DNA of 64,000 nucleotides from Craterostigma plantagineum (lineage: Eukaryota; Streptophyta; Magnoliopsida; Lamiales; Linderniaceae): assembly GCA_027422505.1 (NCBI GenBank), contig JAPQWV010000017.1, positions 21,143,501 through 21,207,500 on the forward strand. Reading direction: 5' to 3'. A model generated the notes under the pieces. The model was not told the DNA's origin. It made no database searches and saw nothing but the letters and a program-made list of their open reading frames with translations. Positions 56,707 through 64,000 of the stretch are shown here, piece after piece. Position 1 is the stretch's first letter. Each line of letters starts with the position of its first letter. A program made the translations under genes and the position numbers.

Positions 56707-58249
56707 TTCTCCCCCTTTTCAACATTTGCGTCTTCTTTAGAGAGCAATCCAGTGAACCCAAGAATGAGAGTAACCCGTTCGTAAATTCCACAAACGTCCA
56801 TTGACCTTCCTTGTACAAGCTACACATGTTCGAATCAAGAATTGCAGTCCTACCCACTTGATTTACCAGCGGCCAATCCCATGTGCAACCGTCGAGCCAA
56901 CTCTACTTGTCGATTCTGAAGAGGGACTTCGACGGAACCCCTTCTCTAGCAGGACTTTACTTCTCACCAACGTCTGTCTTTCCACCACGCGCACGCGATT
57001 TCGTAAACCCATCGATGTCGGAGTAACACTCCCGCCCAGACCATACAAACCTCCACGCTCTTCTCCTTTCAGTAGGACTTTTTCTGCCACGTGTGATTTC
57101 ACAAACCCCCCTGCTATGAAACCCCATAGCTCTGGAATCTGACCATCTCAAGAATATGAAAAACTACGCAACTTTGGGACAACGTCACACCACCCAAAAT
57201 GCGCACCGCTCCACCAACCATTTTGATCTTCCCCGTTCCAACACAACAATATCCATCGGCCCATGGAGATCGGAAAAACCGTTCCAATTTTCCGAAACGC
57301 ATATTCTCTTGGAGCAAACCCGAATTTGATATCCTTCTTCCTGAGAACTAGCGCCATCATTAGATACTGTGAGAACGTCTCCAAGATGAACCGTGTGCTA
57401 CCCGCATGTGGAATTTTCCTAGCTGCCTGTCCTTCTTCCTCCAAGTCGGACAATATCTCCTTACGTGTCCCGGCTCACCCTACTGTAGCATCACATGCTC
57501 TTCCAGCCACCTGGATTTGGACCTGATGTTGTCCCCAAATCCCTTGGTGTATCATCCTCCTCTACGATTCTCTCCGTTAGTAGCCAACGCCCGGCTATCA
57601 CCATAATTTGACGCATTCTCTTTTCTTACTCCAAAAGAGTTGAATCCACCATCCACTGCCTGCACCGCCTTGTACCGGATGGTTGTGATCAAATTATCAC
57701 TCGAATCAGGAAGCGGGGTAAGAAGTAAACGGGTCTTACTTCTTCCTCTTTCGACACATCTTGACCCCAAAATTTCCGTCATTTACTCCGACTTTTCCCC
57801 ATCTCCCATCAAAGCTTATCACCCAGCTTTGACAAACGAGCACATCCTTCACTCTTCTCTGCCACAGAGTGAAACCTCCTGCACCGGCACATCGTCGCAC
57901 TTTGCTGTCATTCGTTGGTATTATCCTTGCAGAGATTCAACAGCCCAGCCCAAATAGTACTGATCAGATAATTTCCAGGGAAGGCTAGCGACTTGTCACA
58001 GCACTATTGCTATAACTCGCCAAAATTCCACCGCAGCACAAGCTCCGCCCACACCGAGCATACCATCAACGATAACCATCTTGCACCATCATTTCTTCAG
58101 CACAAGGCATCAAATCGTTGAACCTCGCTCTGACACTGGCCCCCCGATCAATATTCCCTTCTGTTATCTTTTCTGATGTGGAAGATCAGACACAGCTGCA
58201 ACCACAGAGCATACTAAGAATACCAGCAGGGTTTGGCTCTGATACCTCT
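56707..58249 (-). pseudogene. Decayed gag region of the short LTR element
   Basis: The minus strand has open pieces (57453-57148, 57151-56957, 56857-56639) in different frames. A CCHC-like knuckle with stops is visible near 57500. No other domain was found. Confidence 0.5.
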
Positions 58250-58774
58250 TGTTGGGAAAATTGTCAAATATTTAATTTCGGGCTAGCGGTAGTTGTATTT
58301 GGACCCCGCGACAATTTAACAGATATTAATTAAAGCCGATAATACACCGAGAGAACACCGAAATTTTACGTGGTTCGACCAATACCGCCTACATGCACGG
58401 AGAGACAATAGTTTTACTATATTTGAGAATATTACACTGTACAGAATAACGCTCGTGTTTAAACACAAACTCGGGACCCCTTATCCACTCGGGTAATGTT
58501 TTTGTACCCACTCTCAACTACCTAGTAAAAAACTACACCGCTCTTACCCTTATCCGCCCGGACAAGATTTTTTTCTTTTCTTTTTTCCTCTCATTTTCTC
58601 TCTATCTCACTCCACTCTCTCTCTCTCTCTCTCTCGTTTCGGGGTGAATTACAATGAAAACCTATAAGACTATTTATAGGCACTGAAGAAGCAAAAACTG
58701 TCACTTCTTAGGTCATAAGAGGAAGAATTCGATTTGCTCTCTTAGGCTCCATTTTCCATGTTGAAAAGTCAACA
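58250..58774 (-). repeat. 5' LTR (525 bp) of the short LTR element
   Basis: Matches 56142-56706; starts TGTTGGGAAAATTG, ends AAAGTCAACA. Confidence 0.9.
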
Positions 58775-58879
58775 ACATGAACCCGCCGCAAGCGTTTTGT
58801 AGACATATTTATATGTATGTTTGTTCTTCCCTTTATTTTGCTTCTCACTATATAGAAAATAGTAACTTCACAAGAATTA
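58775..58879 (-). pseudogene. 5' UTR of exon 1 copy B, beyond the insertion
   Basis: gacatatttatatgtatgtt and the following TATA-like stretch match the DNA upstream of copy A (55680-55750). Confidence 0.7.
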
Positions 58880-59059
58880 TATACCAAATAAATGTGGTAT
58901 ATAAAGCTCATAGTTACCCTTGTTAGGGTTTATCAAAAGAGTTTACCTATGAAGCCGCTCTCATTAAACACACACACGAACACACACTAAAAGGTGCTTC
59001 GTAAACTTTAATCTTTCTAATAATCTTTTGATCCTTGTTTGGTAACAAGTGGACCAACA
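58880..59059 (+). repeat. Truncated LTR of the Sirevirus-like family
   Basis: About 180 bases match the complement of the 306-bp LTR at 21830-22135, including gatccttgtttggtaacaag and gaccaaca at the end. The start of the LTR is missing, and it differs at many positions, so it is older than the inner element. It is a solo fragment; no internal sequence follows. Confidence 0.85.
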
Positions 59060-60117
59060 AACTAAGAATCAAGAAAAATATTTCTAAAAATCTATTGTAA
59101 CCCTCCTTTTTTTGCAAATAACATATTTTTCTAATGCATATATATTTTCTTTTTCATCTTTTTTTTTTAATTTCTTGGTTTTTTTTCTCGATTTCTCTTT
59201 TTTTTAAATAAATAAAATTACTACCACAACCAGAGATACATGCCGTAATCGTCTTTCCTCTAATTTAAAAATCTCAATATTCTAAAGTGATTGGTAAGTT
59301 GTGCTGACAATGGTTCGAGGATAAAGGATAAATTATGGGATAATGTGGCTAAATATCGTGGCTCCAAATCAATAAGTAAGGCTAATAAGGCCCAAATGGG
59401 CTTACTAATTGATAACTATGTCGGGTATGAGATATTTAGGCCAGTGACTTATCCCAATCGCCTTTATCATTTTCGTACACAGAATTCACATTGTGATCTT
59501 GACATGCATAACAGAGCAAGTTCGACAATAATGAGACTATGCGTGGCACGCATGAAAAACGCAAACGCTCTATTTTTTTTGGCTCAAAACTCACAATATT
59601 TTCTGGGTTTGTGTCTCATGATACGTACTATTATTCTGAAGCAATCAATGTGATCAGATAATCATGCTAGTATTGAAACACATAACATGTAAGGCTTTCT
59701 CGCTCAATTAGTTGAATACTATCTCGATACAGCAAAATTTTTAAACATTTTCATCAACAGGAGATTTCATTAGTGACATTCAAATCAAAACCTTCATCAG
59801 TTCTTACCATTCAGAAATTTAAAAAAATTGATACCTAATGATAAAAAAATCTAGCATGTGTCACCCACCCCAAACTAATTATCAGATTGTCCTTGTGTAT
59901 ATAAACTAAAGCAAAAAGAGAGTTTAAATGACACTGCCCTAAATAATGTCTCGATCGATGTTGTGCGGGACGTAAAAAAGTCATGGTTGGTCCACCGTAG
60001 ATGATCTACCTCTGTGCATGGAGTACCCCCCAAACTGATTTTGAGCCTGCGAGGAAACATAACTAGACGACACTGTGATACGATTGTTTTAAAAGAAATC
60101 CAAAATCAAGACACACT
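59060..60117. other. Non-coding DNA, probably 3' region of the gypsy remnant and unknown repeats
   Basis: Plus-strand 59291-59653 is open for 120 codons but shows no domain. The part after 59870 is adjacent to pol of the Athila-type remnant and contains caccccaaact, resembling a PPT in reverse. No LTR pair was found. Confidence 0.4.
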
Positions 60118-63100
60118 TTATAAGATGTGATATAATAAAATATAAGACTCCAATACCAAAATAAAAATAGTGATGCATAGATAATACTTAGGTTGCCTCC
60201 CAAGAAACGCCATTTTTATAGTGTTAGCTCGCCTCTTGATCCGATCAAGGTAGATCGGTATTTGGACTTTCTTTGGTGTCTTGGGGTCCTTCAGCTTGCT
60301 GGTATTGTCTCCAGACAAGATGTCCCTGAAAGATATAAAACGACTCAAAGCAATAGTGTTATCAATAGCGGGTTCCACAAGATATACCGGGGTTGTTTCT
60401 CCAGAGTCCCGGTCGTCGTATAATTTTAGGCGTTGTCCATTGACTGTTTGGGAGTTATTTTCGTTAATGCGGATCTTTACGGCTCCTGATGGGAACACTT
60501 TCTCTACTAAATAGGGTCCACACCACTTACTCTTTAGTTTTCCTGGAAATAATCGTATACGTGAGTTTAATAGGAGAACTCGATCTCCTACTTTGAACTC
60601 CCTTTGTACAATTTGCTTATCATGCCATTTCTTCGTTCGCTCTTTGTATAGTTTTGCGTTCTCGTATGCATTTTGACGAAATTCTTCCATCTCATTCAGC
60701 TTGAGTAACCTGTTTTTACCTGCCTCGATAGAGTCAAAATGAAGTTTCTTAACAGCCCAATATGCCCGATGTTCTAGCTCAACTAGTAAATGACACGTTT
60801 TTTCGTAAACCAATTTATAAGGTAAAGTTCTTATCGGTGTTTTAAATGCAGTGCGATATGCCCATAATGCATCATCTAACTTTAGAGAACAATCCTTCCT
60901 AGAGATTCAATGTTTTTTTCTAAAATTTGCTTGAGTTCCATGTTAGAAACTTCTACCTGTCCAATGGTCTGAGGATGATATGGGATAGACACTTTATGTT
61001 TGACATCATACTTTGACAATAAATTAGTAAACAACTTGATGCAAAAATGAGTACCACCATCACTAATTATTGCACGTGGTGTAGCAAAGCGAGTAAATAT
61101 ATTTTTCTTAAGAAAGCGAATAACTACGCGTGCATCATTAGTCCTGCATGCTTCAACGACCCATTTGGACACATAATCAACTGCAACTAGAATGTATTTA
61201 TTGGAGCATAAAGTTGGAAAAGGTCCCATAAAGTCAATACCCCACACATCAAAGAGTTCAACTTCTAACATAATATTCAAAGGCATGTCATGTTTTTCTA
61301 TAAATTGCACCAGTACGTTGACAACGATCACAAGAAGCCACATAAGCATGAGTATCTTTGAATAAAGTGGGCCATAATAAACCTGATTGAAGCACTTTAA
61401 ATGCAGTTCTAGTTTGCCCGTGATGTCCCCCGTCAAACCGGAATGACAATGAGTTAGGACGGAATTTACCTCTTCAGCGGGAATGCATCGTCGGATTACC
61501 TGATCTGAGCAGATTTTGAACAAGAATGGATTGTCCCATAGATAATGCTTCACATCAGAAAGAAATTTCTTTTTCCACATAAGCATGAGCATCTTTGAAT
61601 GGATAGTCGGATTTTGATTTGTAGCAGCATCCGCATACCAAGGTAAAGACGTATCGAGCAATGCATACAATTGTTCTCAGGAAAACACTCGTCAATTGGT
61701 ATTTCATTATCCCGTTTATGTGAAGTGTTTAACCTAGATAGATGATCGGCTCACATTTCGACACCTTTCTTATCACGTATGTCTAAGTAGAATTCTTGAA
61801 GTAGTAAAATCCAACTAATCAACCTAGGCTTTGCAACTTTCTTAGCGAATAAGTGTCTACGTGCAGCATGATCAGTGTGCACGATTACCTTATTCAACAC
61901 AAGGTAGGAATGAAATTTGTCGACAGCAAATACCACAGCTAGTAACTCCTTCTCGGTAGTAGCATAGTTTCTCTGTGCATCGTCTAGGGTTTTGCCTGCA
62001 TAGTAGATGATCTGAAATATCTTATCCTTGCGTTGTCCCAAAACAGCCCGATTGCACCGTCGCTTGCGTCGCTCATCAATATAAATGGTAAACTCCAATC
62101 CTGTGCGACAATTACTAGGGCAGTGGCGAGTTTCTCCTTTAACATTTGAAAAGCCTGTAAGCACTCCTCAGTAAAATTGAAAACACCATCTTTAACAACC
62201 AAATTAGATAAAGGCTTAGCTATTTTTGAGAAGTCCTTAATGAAACATCGACAGAATCCTGCATGTCCCAAGAAACTCTGAACTGCCTTTACCGAAGTGG
62301 GTGGTGGTAACTGTTCAATTGCATCTATCTTGGCCCGATCTACCTCGATTCCCTTGTGCGATACCTTATGACCGAGAACTATTCCTTCTTGTACCATACA
62401 ATGGTACTTTTCCCAATTCAATATAATGTTAGTCTCTTCACGTTTAAGCACAAATGCTAGGTTATCGAGGCATATGTCAAAAGAGGAACCAAATAGAGAA
62501 AAATCATCCATGAAAATTTCCATTAACTAATCATGAAATATAGCTAGCATGCATTTCTGAAAAGTAGCTGGGCATTACATAATCCAAATGGCATACGTCT
62601 ATAAGCAAAAGTACTGTAAGGACAAGTAAAAGTAGTTTTTTCTTGATCCTCAGGCGCTACAGAAATCTGATTATAAGCTGAATAACCATCTAGGAAGCAA
62701 TAAAATTCATGTCCAGCTAGTCTTCTAACATTTGATCGATAAAAGGGACAGGGAAATGATCTTTATGGGTGGCATCATTCAAACTCCTATTCTCTATGCA
62801 AACACGCCATCCCGTAACAGTCCTAGTTGGAATCAATTCATTGGAAGCATTCTTAATAACGGTCATACCACCTTTCTTAGGAACAACTTCTTGGACTAAC
62901 CCATGCACTATCAAAAATACGATAAATAATACCTATGTCCAAAGCTTGATTACCGCCTTTTTTACCACTTCTTGCATAGTTGGATTCAGATGCCTTTGTG
63001 GTTGTACGACTGATTTATATGAATCTTCCATTAATATCTTGTGCATGCATATTGTCAGGCTTATTGTTTTTATATCGGCCACCTTCCATGCGAACGCTCG

Positions 63101-63748
63101 CTTATGCTCTCTTAGTACTCTTGAAAGTTTTTCTTCCATGAGACCCGTTAGTGAGGAAGAAATAATCACTGGTAAAATATCAGCGGTGCCCAGAAAAACA
63201 TACTTAAGATGATCTGGTAAGGGTTTAAATCCAAATTCGGAGGTTCTTCGATTGATGGTCGTGGTTGTCGTCCTAAAGGTCGATTGAGTGGCTCAATTCT
63301 CGGTTTAACCGTCTTTCGGTGAGGAGGATTTGCGTCTAGGCTTGCCATGACATACACCATATCTTTACGATTATCCACAGATTCTCCGGTTATACATGCT
63401 TCTAACTCATCCTTGTTACTGAAAACTTTAAAATACTCAAATGCATATGAGTCAATACTATCAATAAAGGAATATGAATGATCATCCGTAGGGTGTTTCA
63501 TTGCCTTGTAAACATCAAACTCTACTTTTTGTCCCCTACTTGTAGAATAAGTTTACCATTACCGACGTCGATTAAAGCTCTTAGCCGTTTTTAAAGATGA
63601 TCTCCCTAGTATCAATGGCATATATGTATCTTCCTCCATGTCTAATACTACAAAATCAGTCGGGAAGTAGTGTTCTCCCACGTTTACTATCACATCCTCT
63701 ATGATTCCTCGTGGGTATGTGATGGACCTATCCGCTAGCTGTAGTATC
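60118..63748 (-). pseudogene. Athila-type gypsy pol, multiply broken
   Basis: From the right: the end of a protease (63740-63600: QLADRSI, LDMEEDTY), RT (GWRVCIENRSLNDATHKDHF near 62820; catalytic FMDDFS near 62510), RNase H ([10 protein letters not shown] near 61870), integrase (zinc site near 61470, DFMGPF near 61250, SDGGTHF near 61040) and a C-terminal part (60813-60118). At least six frame changes or stops, for example between 63169, 62914, 62523, 62164, 61670 and 60813. Neither gag nor an LTR pair is in the window. Unlike the element at 42473, this relative keeps the polymerase genes. Confidence 0.87.
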
Positions 63749-64000
63749 TGTTGCGAAATGGACAGCTTAACGAAATTGGAAATGACTGTGAGGATAAAAT
63801 GGACACGGGAATTTACGTGGAAAACCCCTTTTTAACTTGGGGTAAAAAACCACGGGCGAGGTAGAAATATTATTACTGGGGTAAAAACAGGGATTACAAC
63901 CTCTCAATCTATAAAGGAGAAAACACTCACTATCTCTCTTTATAGTCGGAGTAAATACCGAACAAACCCTCAATTTTTCCTCTACCCTCTATTTCTTTCC
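63749..64000. mobile_element. Start of an LTR that interrupts the gypsy pol, cut by window end
   Basis: The pol homology stops at about 63748. Then TGTTGCGAAATGGACAG begins a sequence with ggaaaacccctttttaactt and gtaaaaaaccacgggcgagg, words typical of plant copia LTRs. The other end lies outside the window, so neither the target duplication nor the orientation can be checked. Confidence 0.55.

Larger units (their letters stand above)
56142..58774 (-). mobile_element. Short non-autonomous LTR element (gag remnant, no pol)
   Basis: LTRs at 58250-58774 (5') and 56142-56706 (3'), TGTTGG...CAACA, target duplication ACATG at 56137-56141 and 58775-58779. The PBS on the minus strand (GGTATCAGAGCC, 58246-58235) and PPT (AAAAGGGGGAGAAT beside 56707) fit copia. 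The internal 1.5 kb holds only a decayed gag with a recognisable knuckle region (about 57500-57440) and no protease, integrase or RT. It is therefore a deletion derivative. Confidence 0.88.

Noticed and set aside
59291..59653. Plus-strand ORF of 120 codons
   Set aside because: No domain, no TATA box and only chance-like composition; kept as non-coding.

Overview
This window is nuclear DNA of a flowering plant, a eudicot and possibly an asterid. Three lines of evidence support this. The genes have GT-AG introns. The recognisable host genes are plant families: a canopy/DUF3456 protein, a P-class PPR protein, a plant HMGB protein, an invertase/pectin methylesterase inhibitor and an alliinase-type aminotransferase. 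The rest is mostly nested plant retrotransposons. No rRNA, tRNA or CRISPR array was seen.

Layout. 1-2990: worn-out copia remnant on the minus strand. 3457-6088 (-): intact nine-exon canopy-like gene. 6379-9480 (-): intact single-exon PPR gene. 10017-11655 (+): intact seven-exon HMGB gene with an intron in its 5' UTR and a perfect hairpin in its 3' UTR. 12.4-17.3 kb: L1-type LINE with poly(A) tail and target duplication, broken by a few frame lesions. 17348-17481: Tourist-like MITE. 17652-18158 (-): intact PMEI/invertase inhibitor gene. 18617-36986: a copia element (TSD GTATC) split in its reverse transcriptase by a second, younger copia element at 21830-35590 (TSD CTTTT, LTRs nearly identical). 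The inner element is 13.8 kb and Sirevirus-like. It has gag, pol, an extra downstream ORF, repeated polypurine tracts, two clusters of an AATCGGGCGATT palindrome and a small antisense ORF behind a TATA box.

37.4-59 kb: an alliinase-like (TAR4-like) pseudogene on the minus strand, torn apart by insertions. A copia element (37851-52471, TSD ACTTC) sits between exons and carries a gag-protease-only gypsy element (42473-50064, TSD GTAAC) in its own pol. A gag-only LTR element (56142-58774, TSD ACATG) sits exactly at the ATG of a duplicated first exon. 60.1-63.7 kb: degenerate Athila-type gypsy pol (-), cut by the start of another LTR at 63749 that runs out of the window.

How it fits together. 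The four intact host genes are independent housekeeping or cell-wall genes. They cluster in the first 18 kb; from 18.6 kb on the window is a retrotransposon nest. Five insertion events can be ordered from exact 5-bp target duplications. The most unusual material is inside the Sirevirus-like element: the antisense TATA-driven membrane micro-ORF and the two palindrome arrays. I do not claim a proven new system; these are the best candidates.
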